From Brevundimonas sp. LM2 (GTDB taxonomy: Bacteria > Pseudomonadota > Alphaproteobacteria > Caulobacterales > Caulobacteraceae): 64,000 nucleotides of DNA. Within the stretch, counting starts at the first letter, position 1, and every line of letters begins with the position of its first letter. The position numbers were made by a program, and so were the translations under genes. Location: NCBI RefSeq assembly GCF_002002865.1, contig NZ_CP019508.1:124001-188000 (forward strand), given 5' to 3'. A model generated the notes under the pieces. That model was not told where the DNA came from. It did not search any database and saw only the letters and a list, made by a program, of their open reading frames with translations. This document shows positions 17,798 through 26,399 of this stretch, in pieces.

Positions 17798-18384
17798 CCC
17801 GCTGGCTGTCCCTGATCCCGCTGGTGGTGCTGGCGGCCCTGGCGGTCCTGTTCATCGGCTGGTCGCTGAAGCGCGATCCCGAGTTCAAGCCCGAGGCCCT
17901 GGTCGGCCAGACCGTGCCCGAGACGGTCCTGCCGATCCTGCAGGACGGCGTGCCCGGGCCGCAGAATGTCGACCTGCGCACGGCGGGCGTCGGCAAGCCG
18001 ATGATCGTCAACGTCTTCGCCAGCTGGTGCGCCCCCTGCCGGGTCGAGCATCCGCAGCTGCTGAAGCTGCAGGCCCAGGGGATCGCCGTCGTCGGCGTCG
18101 CCTACAAGGACGAGCCCGAGGCGACCCAGGCCTTCCTCGACGAGCTCGGCGACCCCTTCGAGCTGGTCCTGGTCGATCAGGACGGCCGCGCCGGTCTGGA
18201 CCTGGGCATCTCGGGCGTGCCCGAGAGCTTCGCGGTCAATGCGATGGGCGAGGTGGTGGCCAAGTCTTCCGGCCCCCTGCTGACCGACGCGGACCTGAGG
18301 CGGATGACCGACGCCCTGATCGCCCCGTCCCGGCCCCTGCCGACCGCCCGCACCCCCGCCGAGCGCGACGCGGCGGCGCGGTAG
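17794..18384 (+). CDS. ccmG: Thiol:disulfide interchange protein DsbE/CcmG
   Basis: A 196-residue membrane-anchored periplasmic thioredoxin: an N-terminal helix (about residues 4-24), then a thioredoxin fold with NVFASWCAPCRVEHP, the CAPC active site at Cys79 and Cys82. The acidic-loop and GVPESFAVN segment containing the cis-proline is typical of CcmG. It reduces apocytochrome c or CcmH before heme attachment. The start overlaps ccmD by four bases (ATGA). The C-terminal 20 residues are a Pro/Ala/Arg-rich tail not needed for the fold. Confidence 0.93.
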   Translation: MTRWLSLIPLVVLAALAVLFIGWSLKRDPEFKPEALVGQTVPETVLPILQDGVPGPQNVDLRTAGVGKPMIVNVFASWCAPCRVEHPQLLKLQAQGIAVVGVAYKDEPEATQAFLDELGDPFELVLVDQDGRAGLDLGISGVPESFAVNAMGEVVAKSSGPLLTDADLRRMTDALIAPSRPLPTARTPAERDAAAR

Positions 18385-18455
18385 CGGCCGGCGAGCGTTA
18401 GCGCCCACCCGCCCGCGTTAACCGTTTCTCGATGGATGTGGTTAACCCTGTCGGC

Positions 18456-18704
18456 ATGAGTGCGATTCGTCCCGCCCGGCCTGCCCTGCCCGCCGCCCCC
18501 TCGGGTCAGGCGCCCCCGATGCGGGCGGCCCAGGCAGCCTTTTTCCGCGCGGCCCTGGCCGACGTCCAGGCCGCCCCGGCCGCCGCGGCCCCGACCCGGG
18601 CACGCGCACCGACGCCGATGTCCGAGCCGGAACCGTCATCGGCATCGTCGTCGGATGCTCTGCGTCTGCCTCGTCTGGGCCAGTTCCTGGATATCCGGGT
18701 CTAG
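18456..18704 (+). CDS. Small Ala/Pro-rich protein, hypothetical
   Basis: An 82-residue low-complexity protein, rich in Ala and Pro, ending in LPRLGQFLDIRV. Similar tails (xPGxxxDIRV) occur in short uncharacterised Caulobacterales proteins, from memory. No signal peptide or domain is evident. ATG 18432 is an alternative start adding eight residues. GC-rich low-complexity frames can be spurious, so confidence is moderate. Confidence 0.5.
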   Translation: MSAIRPARPALPAAPSGQAPPMRAAQAAFFRAALADVQAAPAAAAPTRARAPTPMSEPEPSSASSSDALRLPRLGQFLDIRV

Positions 18705-18705
18705 C

Positions 18706-19308
18706 TCAAGCGACGGGTTCGGCGGTCCGCAGCTTCTTGACCTTGCGCGCCTTCTTGACCGGCTCGGCGGCCTTCTTGGCCGATTTCTCGGCCTTGCGGG
18801 CCTCCTTCTGCGCCTTCTTCAGCGCCTTGGCCTCGGCCCGGGCCTGTTCCGGCGCCGCATCGGCGGAGGCGGCGAGTTCGCCGAGCAGTTCCAGGAAACC
18901 CTCGCGCTTGGCCTTGGGCAGCAGGCCCATGATCCGCTTGTCGGCGGCCTCGACGCGGGGGCGGGCGGCTTCCAGCAGGGCCTGACCCTCGGCCGACAGG
19001 CTGACGGCCATGGCGCGGGCGTCCAGGCTGGAGCGTTGACGGGCCAGCAGCCCCTTGGTCGTCATCCGGGCGACCAGATCGGCCAAAGTCGAGCGGTCGA
19101 TGCCCGTGGCCTTGACCAGATCGGTCTGGGTCAGGCCGGAGCGGACCGAGACCGCCTCCATGACCGCGAACTGGCGCTGGGTCGGGCCGCCGTCGCCGGC
19201 CTCCTCGGCATAGATGTCGAGCGCCAGTTGCAGCACCCGATGCATCAGATGGCTGGGCGAATCGGCGAGCGTGCCGGACCGTCGTGCCTGTTTGCCGGAC
19301 TTGACCAT
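18706..19308 (-). CDS. MarR-family regulator with Lys/Ala-rich C-terminal tail
   Basis: A 200-residue protein. Residues about 20-145 form a MarR winged helix (PTQRQFAVMEAV, TQTDLVKATGIDRSTLADLVARMTTKGLL, the wing RQRSSLDARAMAVSLSAEG). After that comes a tail of about 50 residues built of Lys/Ala repeats (KALKKAQKEARKAEKSAKKAAE) like histone H1-type or AlgP-type tails. Such tails are not part of standard MarR proteins and may increase nonspecific DNA binding. The ligand and targets are unknown. Confidence 0.82.
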   Translation of the reverse strand: MVKSGKQARRSGTLADSPSHLMHRVLQLALDIYAEEAGDGGPTQRQFAVMEAVSVRSGLTQTDLVKATGIDRSTLADLVARMTTKGLLARQRSSLDARAMAVSLSAEGQALLEAARPRVEAADKRIMGLLPKAKREGFLELLGELAASADAAPEQARAEAKALKKAQKEARKAEKSAKKAAEPVKKARKVKKLRTAEPVA

Positions 19309-19418
19309 CGCGCATTCCCCTTTGCCGTATGCGGAGGGTTATCAGCGCAGCTTTACGGTTTGAAGACACTAATTTTGCGGGCGGACCGAAGCGTCTGCGC
19401 CGGACGAGGCCGATCGGT

Positions 19419-20117
19419 TCAGGGGGCGGTGTCGGGCCGCGCGGGCGCGGAGGGATCGATCGGTCCGTCCCGGTCCGCGTCCGGCAGCATGTTCTTCATG
19501 ATCAGGGGCACCTGGGACAGGCCGAACACGGACGAGGCGATCCACAGCACACCGCGGAAACTGACCCAGACGTCGGCCGGATCGGCCCCGGCCATGCCGA
19601 GGCGGGGCGCGGCCCAGGCCACCAGGGCCTCGGACCGGACCAGTTCGTTGACCACCGCCACCACCGCGAAATACAGGCCGTAGCGCAGGGTCAGTATGCG
19701 CCAGGCCCGGTCGTTGATCGGCAGGACGGTGCCCAGCAGTGCCTTCAGCGGCTGTTTGTTCAGATACAGACCGCCCAGCAAAGCCACGGCCAGGCAGCCG
19801 TTCAGCACCGTGACCTTCAGCTTCACGAACAGGTCGTCGTTGAAGATCAGGGTCAGGATCCCGAACACCAGGGCGAAGCCCCCGACCAGCAGCGGCATGA
19901 GGGCCAGGCGCCGCTCCATCCACAGCCCCACGCCCACGGCGACGGCCGAGCCCGCCACCAGGCCCCAGGTCGCATGCACCAGGGCCTCGTCGCCGGGCAG
20001 GCCGCGCAGGCGGAAGAACAGGAAGGTGGCGGCGAAGGCCGCCAGGGCGCCGAAGTCCACGACCTGACGGATCCAGGTCGGCGGCGTCTTCGAAGCGGTC
20101 GCGCGGGTGTCGGTCAT
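19419..20117 (-). CDS. yciB: Inner membrane-spanning protein YciB / septation protein A
   Basis: A 232-residue protein with five to six membrane helices. The family signature is present: FGALAAFAATFLFFRLRG, then MPLLVGGFALVFGILTLIFNDDLFVKLKVTVLN, and NKQPLKALLGTVLPI with WRILTLRYGLYF. YciB homologues act in envelope maintenance and were linked to intracellular septation in Shigella. The gene starts one base after the ftsY stop, so it is probably translated from the ftsY mRNA. The C-terminus carries an acidic/Pro tail. Confidence 0.9.
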   Translation of the reverse strand: MTDTRATASKTPPTWIRQVVDFGALAAFAATFLFFRLRGLPGDEALVHATWGLVAGSAVAVGVGLWMERRLALMPLLVGGFALVFGILTLIFNDDLFVKLKVTVLNGCLAVALLGGLYLNKQPLKALLGTVLPINDRAWRILTLRYGLYFAVVAVVNELVRSEALVAWAAPRLGMAGADPADVWVSFRGVLWIASSVFGLSQVPLIMKNMLPDADRDGPIDPSAPARPDTAP

Positions 20118-20118
20118 G

Positions 20119-21057
20119 TCAGTCCTCGAGCCCCACCAGCGACCTTGAAAACGCGCGGGCGTCGAAGGGTTGCAGGTCGTCGATGCCTTCGCCCACCCCG
20201 ATCAGCTTGATGGGCGCGTCGGACGCCTGGGCCACGGGCACCAGGACCCCGCCGCGCGCCGTGCCGTCCAGCTTGGTCATGACCAGGCCGGTGACGAAGG
20301 CCGTCCGGCCGAAGATCTGTTCCTGGGCCAGGGCGTTGCGGCCCACGGTGGCGTCCAGCACCAGCAGGGTCTCATGCGGGGCGTCCGGATCGATCTTCTT
20401 CAGCACCCGCACGATCTTCAGCAGTTCGTCCATCAGGGCCGACTTGTTCTGCAGCCGCCCGGCCGTGTCGATCAGGATGACGTCGAACCCCTCGGCCCGC
20501 GCCTTGGTATAGGCGTCGAAGGCCAGGCCCGCCGGATCGGCCCCGTCGCGGCGACTCTCGAAATGGGCCCCGGCCCGCTCGGCCCAGACCTTCAGCTGTT
20601 CGCGGGCGGCGGCGCGGAAGGTGTCGCCGGCCACGATCATGACCTTCGCCCCCTTGCCCGTCAGGTCGGCCGCGATCTTGCCCAGGGTCGTGGTCTTGCC
20701 CGAGCCGTTGACGCCCACGAACAGCACGACATAGGGCTTGATCCCCTCCGACAGCGGATCGAACGTCGCCTGCCGCGGCAACAGTTCGGCGGCGACCGCC
20801 TCGGCCAGGGCCTCCTTGACCTCGCGCTCGTCCGAGACCTTGCCGAAGCGCAGCTCGCGGAAGCGGGCCACGATCCGGTCGGTGGCGGCGGGCCCCAGAT
20901 CGCTTTCCAGCAGATGCTCTTCCAGCCGGTCCAGCGCGGCCTGGCTCAGCGGCTCCTTCACGAAGGCGCCGACGACCGTCTCGGTCATCTGCTGGCTGGA
21001 GCGGGCCAGGCCCTGGCTGAGGCGCTGGAACCAGCCCGTCTTCGGCGTATCGGTCAT
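20119..21057 (-). CDS. ftsY: Signal recognition particle receptor FtsY
   Basis: FtsY docks the ribosome-nascent chain-SRP complex at the membrane. The 312-residue protein is the NG core without a long acidic A domain: N domain to about residue 100, then G domain with P-loop GVNGSGKTTT, DTFRAAAREQL, ILIDTAGRLQNK, and TKLDGTARGG. The short N-terminus is normal for alphaproteobacteria. It is flanked by yciB downstream and by two PH-domain genes upstream on the same strand. Confidence 0.96.
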   Translation of the reverse strand: MTDTPKTGWFQRLSQGLARSSQQMTETVVGAFVKEPLSQAALDRLEEHLLESDLGPAATDRIVARFRELRFGKVSDEREVKEALAEAVAAELLPRQATFDPLSEGIKPYVVLFVGVNGSGKTTTLGKIAADLTGKGAKVMIVAGDTFRAAAREQLKVWAERAGAHFESRRDGADPAGLAFDAYTKARAEGFDVILIDTAGRLQNKSALMDELLKIVRVLKKIDPDAPHETLLVLDATVGRNALAQEQIFGRTAFVTGLVMTKLDGTARGGVLVPVAQASDAPIKLIGVGEGIDDLQPFDARAFSRSLVGLED

Positions 21058-21066
21058 CCGCTCCGC

Positions 21067-22584
21067 TTATCCGAGACGGGGGCCCGCGTCACGGGCTTCC
21101 ACGCGCGCGACGAGATCGCCGACGAAGGCCTCGGCCACCGCCAGGTCGAGATCGTGCACGTGCGGACGGTGCAGCCCGCGCGCCCCGGCGGTGTCGATCC
21201 GCACCGTGGCGATCCCCACCAGGCGCTGCAGCGGCCCGCGCCGCACGGTGACCGCCTGCACATTGCCATAGGGCACGGTCCAGTCGCGCCGCGTCATCAC
21301 CCCGCGCGTCACCTGCACGCTGGTGTCGGCCAGGGCATGCTTGTGAAACCGCCGCCGCAGCAGGGCGATCGCCAGCGGCAGCGGCAGGAGCAGCAGACCG
21401 AATCCTGCCCATGGAGAGAACGCCGATGCCACCGCCAGCATGGCCGCCGGCACCAGGACGAACCCGATAAGCCCGCCGAGGGCATGCCAGGGCGAGACCG
21501 GCCGCAGCCCGGCCGGTTCGAACGGCGGGAGCCCGGTCAGGGCCAGGATTGGGGCGATTTCGTGCGGTCGGGCGAAAGGCGCCAGTTCCTGTCGCCCTGA
21601 GGCCTCGTCGCTGCCGCCCAGGGTCTGGACCTTCAGCGCCCCCCAGCCGAGGCGTCCGCTGACGGTGCCGCGCTCGACCAGCCCCAGCTGGATCTGCCGC
21701 CGGGCCACGACCACCTCGGTGCGGGTCAGCAGGCCGCGCCCGTAGCGGAACCGCTCCCCGGCCTGGGTCAGGGTGAAGCCGTGATACGTCAGCACCGTCC
21801 GCACGATCCCCGCCGCCAGACCCAGGACAACGGCGGCCCCGGCCACGGCCAGGAAGACGGGGGCGTTCAGCCAGGGCTGCAGCTCGCGCTCGGCCCTGCC
21901 GGCCAGTTCCAGCCAGCGCTCCCGATCGAAGCTCAGGGCCTGGTCGGCATACTGCAGGACGCCGAAGATGGCGGCGATCCAGACCAGGGAGAAGTTGAAC
22001 ATCCCGAAGGCCAGCAGGCGGGGCAGGCCCATCCGGAACAGGACGGTCTCGGCCGCATCCGGTGCCTCGACCGCCTCGTCGCGGCCGTCCGGGTCCCCGA
22101 CCTGCGCCTCCGCCCGGATGCCGCGCAGAACCGCCCGCAGCCGATGCGCTTCCGGCAGGCTGACGCTGTCCAGCCGGCCCTCGTCCGCCGCCCCGCCGCC
22201 GGTCTCGATCCGCACCTCCGCCAGGCCGAACAAACGCGACACCAGCCCCTGTTTGATCGAGACGTCCTGGATCCGCTCGGCGGGGATCGACCGGCGGGTC
22301 CGGTTGAACAGGCCGCGGGCGATGACCAGCTGCCCCGGCAGGATCTGATAGGTGAAGGTCCTCCAGCGCAGCCAGCCGGTCAGCAGCAGTATCCCCAGCA
22401 GCAGCCCCATCACCCCCAGCAGGGCCCCCAGCGGCAGGCCCTCCCCGCGCGACCAGGCCAGGAAGACGGGGATGCCCAGGATGGCGGAGGGGAAGCTCTG
22501 CAGGCCCCGCACCAGAATGGTCCGCGGATCCAGCCGTCGCGGCGGCAGGGCCTCCGCATCGGTCGGGATATCGGGCGCGCTCAC
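21067..22584 (-). CDS. PH (bPH2) domain membrane protein, YdbT-like
   Basis: A 505-residue membrane protein with three repeats of the bacterial PH domain 2 module, each preceded by two hydrophobic helices. Repeat cores read ILPGQLVIARGLFNRTRRSIPAERIQDVSIKQG, FRYGRGLLTRTEVVVARRQIQLGLVERG and TRGVMTRRDWTVPYGNVQAVTVRRG. This matches YdbT, found paired with YdbS; function unknown. GTG 22584 is the start, overlapping the stop of the upstream ydbS-like gene by four bases. The longer frame upstream is out of register with ydbS and not coding. Confidence 0.84.
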   Translation of the reverse strand: MSAPDIPTDAEALPPRRLDPRTILVRGLQSFPSAILGIPVFLAWSRGEGLPLGALLGVMGLLLGILLLTGWLRWRTFTYQILPGQLVIARGLFNRTRRSIPAERIQDVSIKQGLVSRLFGLAEVRIETGGGAADEGRLDSVSLPEAHRLRAVLRGIRAEAQVGDPDGRDEAVEAPDAAETVLFRMGLPRLLAFGMFNFSLVWIAAIFGVLQYADQALSFDRERWLELAGRAERELQPWLNAPVFLAVAGAAVVLGLAAGIVRTVLTYHGFTLTQAGERFRYGRGLLTRTEVVVARRQIQLGLVERGTVSGRLGWGALKVQTLGGSDEASGRQELAPFARPHEIAPILALTGLPPFEPAGLRPVSPWHALGGLIGFVLVPAAMLAVASAFSPWAGFGLLLLPLPLAIALLRRRFHKHALADTSVQVTRGVMTRRDWTVPYGNVQAVTVRRGPLQRLVGIATVRIDTAGARGLHRPHVHDLDLAVAEAFVGDLVARVEARDAGPRLG

Positions 22585-23063
22585 CAGGCCGCGTCGCGGA
22601 TGCGACCCCGGATCGCGTCGCGGATGTCCTCGGCCCTCTGGCGGCTGATGCCCGGCAGCACGACCAGGCTGTTTTCGGTCCCTGCGGTATGCAGGCTTAG
22701 GGTCGCGACCCCCGCGCCGCGTTCGAGCGGTCCCTGGCTGACGTCGATCTGCTGGACCCGGGCGACCGGAACGATGGTGTGGACGCGCGTCAGCCAGCCC
22801 CGGGCGACATGCAGCTCCCGCTCGGTGAAGGCATAGCCCCAGCGCCGCCAGCGCCCCGGCACCAGGAAGACGACGGAGATCAAGCCGAGCAGGAGAATGG
22901 GGATCACCACCACCCCGAACGGCAGGCCGGTGCGCGCATGCAGGCCGACGTCGGCGACGGCCGCCAGGCCGGCATTGATCGACCATCCGATGAGGGATCG
23001 CAGGCGCAGCACCGCGAGGTAGCCACGCTCCAGGGGTTGCAGCGGAACGGGTGCGAAGGCCAT
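22581..23063 (-). CDS. PH (bPH2) domain membrane protein, YdbS-like
   Basis: A 160-residue protein with two membrane helices (about residues 25-75) followed by one bPH2 domain (YAFTERELHVARGWLTRVHTIVPVARVQQIDVSQGPLERG...GVATLSLHTAG). The closing GISRQRAEDIRDAIRGRI is the family's C-terminal helix. YdbS/YdbT pairs are widespread in bacteria, and this pair overlaps by four bases. The first gene of the run leading to ftsY. Confidence 0.84.
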   Translation of the reverse strand: MAFAPVPLQPLERGYLAVLRLRSLIGWSINAGLAAVADVGLHARTGLPFGVVVIPILLLGLISVVFLVPGRWRRWGYAFTERELHVARGWLTRVHTIVPVARVQQIDVSQGPLERGAGVATLSLHTAGTENSLVVLPGISRQRAEDIRDAIRGRIRDAAW

Positions 23064-23129
23064 CGACCCGTCTTATGCGCCTGCGCGCCCCTGTGGCTCA
23101 AGGGCTCGCCTTGACGCGGCGCCCCGGCG

Positions 23130-24146
23130 TCAGGACAGATCGACCACCAGCTTGGTGCCGGAGACGCCCGCCCGTTGCAGGTCGAGGCCGGGCTGGAAGG
23201 CCTCGAGGCCGCGACCGACGATCCGGGGGGCCGGCGCGGCGACATAGCGGCCGGAGGCGAGGGCGGCGGGCAGATAGTCGCGGTAGATCATGGGGCCGAC
23301 CTCATCGTCCCGCAGGCTGGTGCCGGCGATCGCGCGGATCTCGACCGTTTCGGGCGGCTGGATCTGCGGCGGCAGGGTCGTCGCGACGAGACGTCGCCCC
23401 TCCACCCGGTGCATGACGGCGACGGTGTCGGCCAGATCCCCGGTGGCATGAAACGCCCCGACCACCGTCCGGCCCCGCAGCGCCGCCACCATCAGTTCGA
23501 CCACCCGAGCGTCGCCGTGGTCGAGCACCTCCACGGCGCCGAGAGCGCGCACCATCGCCGCGTTGCGAGGCGAGGCGGTGGCGAAGACCACGTAACCCGA
23601 CGCCGTCGCCAGTTGGACCGCGTTGCAACCGACGCTCGACGACGCGCCCCAGACCAGCAGGGTCTCGCCGCCGGTCCGGGGGGTGTCCGACGGGGGACGC
23701 AGGCCGAGATTGCCGGCCTGGTAGAGGCCGGAGGCGGCGGTGCCGAGCCCGAGCGGCAGGACCGCGGCGTGGGTCGCTGGCAGATCGTCCGGGATCGGCG
23801 CCGCCATATGGGCGAGCACGATGGTGTGCTGCTGGAAGGCGCCCTGGGACGGGGCATTGACCGTGGTGCCGACGGCCTGGCCCAGGACGCGGTCGCCCAC
23901 GGCGAACCGGTCGACGCCCTCGCCCACGGCCACCACCGTGCCGGCGACGTCGCTGCCGGCGATCAGCGGATAGTCGAGCCAGGGCAGCAGGGCCATGTCC
24001 TGGAGGATGTAGTCCAGCGGGTTGATCGCGACCGCCGCGTTCCGCACCAGGATTTCGCCGTGTCCGGGGACCGGCGCCTCGGTTGGCCCGACGGTCAGGG
24101 GCTCGCCCGGCTGGCGCTGCCAGGCCGCCCGGTTGTCGATGGTCAT
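23130..24146 (-). CDS. Zinc-type alcohol dehydrogenase-like (MDR) oxidoreductase
   Basis: A 338-residue medium-chain dehydrogenase/reductase. The GroES-like domain (about 25-130: INPLDYILQDMA, IAGSDVAGTVVAVGEGVDRFAVGDRVLG) precedes a Rossmann domain with LLVWGASSSVGCNAVQLA. It lacks the catalytic zinc ligands of classic alcohol dehydrogenases, so it more likely belongs to the quinone oxidoreductase/enoyl reductase-like branch. It is divergent from the LysR gene at 24270, whose product may regulate it. Confidence 0.83.
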   Translation of the reverse strand: MTIDNRAAWQRQPGEPLTVGPTEAPVPGHGEILVRNAAVAINPLDYILQDMALLPWLDYPLIAGSDVAGTVVAVGEGVDRFAVGDRVLGQAVGTTVNAPSQGAFQQHTIVLAHMAAPIPDDLPATHAAVLPLGLGTAASGLYQAGNLGLRPPSDTPRTGGETLLVWGASSSVGCNAVQLATASGYVVFATASPRNAAMVRALGAVEVLDHGDARVVELMVAALRGRTVVGAFHATGDLADTVAVMHRVEGRRLVATTLPPQIQPPETVEIRAIAGTSLRDDEVGPMIYRDYLPAALASGRYVAAPAPRIVGRGLEAFQPGLDLQRAGVSGTKLVVDLS

Positions 24147-24224
24147 GTCTGATCCTTTCAAAGCATCGCGCGGGCGCCTCGGGGCCCCCATCACGGCCAC
24201 AGGTATGAGGGCCGCCGTTGATCG

Positions 24225-24269
24225 CAATGCGCACCAATGGCAATGCGCTGTTGCATGGAGAGCAACAGC
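24225..24269. promoter_or_regulatory. Direct repeats and hairpin before the LysR gene
   Basis: CAATGCGC occurs at 24225-24232 and 24241-24248, 16 bases apart. Overlapping the second copy, GCTGTTGC (24247-24254) and GCAACAGC (24262-24269) form a perfect 8-bp inverted repeat with the 7-base loop ATGGAGA, which holds the GGAG ribosome site. It abuts ATG 24270. Confidence 0.65.
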
Positions 24270-25172
24270 ATGACGGGCTGGGACTATCAGGAGCTTCTGG
24301 TCTTCATGGCCGTCGCCGAGGCGCTGAGCTTCCGCGGCGCGGCGCATCGGCTGGGATCGACGCCGTCGGTCATCAGTCGAGCGATCGGGCGGCTGGAAAC
24401 CCGCCTGGGCGTGCGGCTGCTCAACCGCACGACGCGCAGCGTCAGCCTGACAGCGGCCGGCGCGCAGTTGTTCGCCCGCCTGCCGGGGCTGGTCGCCGCG
24501 ATGGACAGCGCGGTCGACGAGATCGTCGCCATCAGCGACACGCCGCGCGGCGTGGTGCGGCTGAACCTGCCGCGGGTCGCGGCCGAGCTGATCCTGGCTC
24601 CGGTGCTGGCGCGCTTCGCCGCCGCCTTTCCCGCGATCACCCTGGACCTGACCGTCGACGACGACCTGAGCGACATCGTCGCCCAGGGGCAGGACGCCGG
24701 CATCCGCATCGGCGGGCGGGTGGCCCAGGACATGGCCGCCGTCCGCCTTACGCCCGACGTCCGCGTCGCGGTGGTGGGATCGCCGGACTATTTCCGGAGC
24801 CGCGCCGTGCCCGGCCACCCGCGCGACCTGCTGAACCATGTCTGCCTGAACTATCGCTGGCGGCCGTCCCGGGCGGTGGCGCGCTGGCGGTTCGAGGACG
24901 ACGGCCGGCCCCTCGAGATCGCGATCGAAGACCGTCTGACGGTCAACGATACGGGCGTCCTCTGCGGCGCGGTGCTGGCGGGCATGGGCATCGCCGCCCT
25001 GCCCGACCTCCTGGTCGCGCCGCTGATCGCCTCCGGCCGGCTGGTTCGGGTCCTCGAGCGCTTCTGCCCGCCCCAGCCCGGCTTCTTCCTCTACTACCCG
25101 CTCAACGGCCACCCCTCCGTCGCGGTCAGGGCCTTCATCGATTTCGTCCGGGCGGCGCCGTCGGGTTCGTGA
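24270..25172 (+). CDS. LysR-family transcriptional regulator
   Basis: A 300-residue LysR regulator: N-terminal winged helix (FMAVAEALSFRGAAHRLGSTPSVISRAIGRLETRLGVRLLNRTTRSVSLT) and a C-terminal effector-binding domain (PRVAAELILAPVLARFAAAFP..., VNDTGVLCGAVLAGMGIAALP). It fits the CrgA/DsdC-like branch that often regulates a divergent oxidoreductase. ATG 24270 is chosen for GGAG nine bases upstream; ATG 24237 and 24255 are possible alternatives. Its 3' end overlaps the broken DUF4386-like gene by 38 bp. Confidence 0.88.
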   Translation: MTGWDYQELLVFMAVAEALSFRGAAHRLGSTPSVISRAIGRLETRLGVRLLNRTTRSVSLTAAGAQLFARLPGLVAAMDSAVDEIVAISDTPRGVVRLNLPRVAAELILAPVLARFAAAFPAITLDLTVDDDLSDIVAQGQDAGIRIGGRVAQDMAAVRLTPDVRVAVVGSPDYFRSRAVPGHPRDLLNHVCLNYRWRPSRAVARWRFEDDGRPLEIAIEDRLTVNDTGVLCGAVLAGMGIAALPDLLVAPLIASGRLVRVLERFCPPQPGFFLYYPLNGHPSVAVRAFIDFVRAAPSGS

Positions 25173-25905
25173 CACCGTCGCGTCCGCGGTCGCCCTGGAC
25201 CAGCCAGGTCAGACCCAGGGCCAGCACCCAGGCCATCCAGGCGGTGAAGACCCACTGGGTGATCTGAAGATCGGGGAAGGCCGGATCGACGGTGGCCAGG
25301 AGCTCGGCCTGGCCCAGGATCCACAGCGGCGACAGGATCAGGGCGAACAGGCCCAGCCCGCGGGACCAGGCTCCCCGCGCCAGGGGCCCGGCGACCAGGG
25401 CGAGGCCCAGCGCCAGGGTCCAGGCCGCCATCAGGGTCTGACCCAGCCATTCGCCGATCGCCACGCCCGCGAACTGGTGCAGGCCCTGGTAGACGGCCAC
25501 GGCACCGGCCGAGGCCAGGGGATCGTCGGACAGGGCGCGATCGGTCAGGCCCGGGACCACGAAGACCCAGCGCGACAGGCCGATCGCCTGGGCCACGGCC
25601 GAGGCCGCCCCCGCCGTCGCCGCCCAGCGCGGCCAGCGCCCTCCGGCCGCCTCGACCGCCTCGCCCGTCCAGGCCGAGACCTACAGGAAGCTCAGGGCAC
25701 AGGCGGCGAAGGCCAGCCAGATCACGATCAGCGCGGGTCCGCCCGCATCGAAGGCGGCCAGGACGTCGAGCGCGGGTCGGCGCAGCACTTCGTCATAGCC
25801 GAACCGCTGCACCAGCAGGGCATAGGGCCCGTTCACCGCCACCGCGAAGCCGACCAGGGCGGCCCCGGCCTTTCGCCTTTCGGACAGTCGCATCGTCATC
25901 GTCAT
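25135..25905 (-). pseudogene. DUF4386-like membrane protein with in-frame amber stop
   Basis: Reading the minus strand from ATG 25905 gives 74 residues (two hydrophobic helices, ending ACALSFL), then TAG at 25683-25681, then 181 further codons in the same frame to 25135 (VSAWTGEAVEA...QAIGLSRWVFVVPGL...VVYQGLHQFAGVAIGEWLGQ-type text). Joined, the roughly 255-residue polytopic protein resembles DUF4386. A single base change restores the frame. Translation of the second part could restart at GTG 25596. A sequencing error is the main alternative to a real null allele. Confidence 0.75.
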
Positions 25906-25914
25906 TTTCCTGTT

Positions 25915-25954
25915 GTCTCAGTGGTGAGACTTATGTATGTCCCAGTGATGAGAA
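25915..25954. promoter_or_regulatory. Candidate operator between DUF4386-like gene and TetR operon
   Basis: GTCTCA-GTGG-TGAGAC (25915-25930) is a perfect inverted repeat. Part of it, CAGTGGTGAGAC, recurs as CAGTGATGAGAA at 25943, 24 bases downstream. It lies between divergent starts and is a plausible site for the TetR protein encoded at 26399. Confidence 0.5.
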
Positions 25955-25994
25955 GTGTCAAGCCCGACCCGTCGCGCCGAGAGCTGTGCCCCCG

Positions 25995-26399
25995 ATGACG
26001 CTTGCCTCCCTTCTCCCCGCCGCACCGCTGGCGGCCGCCCTGCTGGCGCTTCAGGCGTGTGCCGCGCCGCGCGTCGGCGTCGCCGACCTCGATCTGCTGG
26101 CGGCCCAGGCCCCCGATGCGGTGGTCGACAGCCCACTGTCCGTCGAGGCCTTCGCGGCCTGTTTCCAGGAACGGGCCGATTTCCTGCCGCTGAGCCGGTT
26201 CGTGCGGGATGGCGAACAGTGGCGCTATTCGCTGGCCGGCTATGGCGCGGCCTATGAGAGCGTCACCATCCGGCCCGCCGACACCGGCGCGCGAGCCGAG
26301 GTGCGGTTGGGCGACTACGACGCGCGCTGGGCCGCGACCTTCGAGCGGGACCGGGCCGTCGCTCTGCGCGCCTGCGCCGCTTCGGCCGGGGGGCGCTGA
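25995..26399 (+). CDS. Small lipoprotein, hypothetical
   Basis: A 134-residue predicted lipoprotein: Leu/Ala-rich signal, lipobox LQAC, then a compact domain (AFAACFQERADFLPLSRFVRDGEQWRYSLAGYG...RAEVRLGDYDARWAATFERDR) with two Cys that could pair. No family is recognised. GTG 25986 would add three residues. The stop overlaps the TetR start (TGATG), which ties the two genes together. Confidence 0.68.
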   Translation: MTLASLLPAAPLAAALLALQACAAPRVGVADLDLLAAQAPDAVVDSPLSVEAFAACFQERADFLPLSRFVRDGEQWRYSLAGYGAAYESVTIRPADTGARAEVRLGDYDARWAATFERDRAVALRACAASAGGR

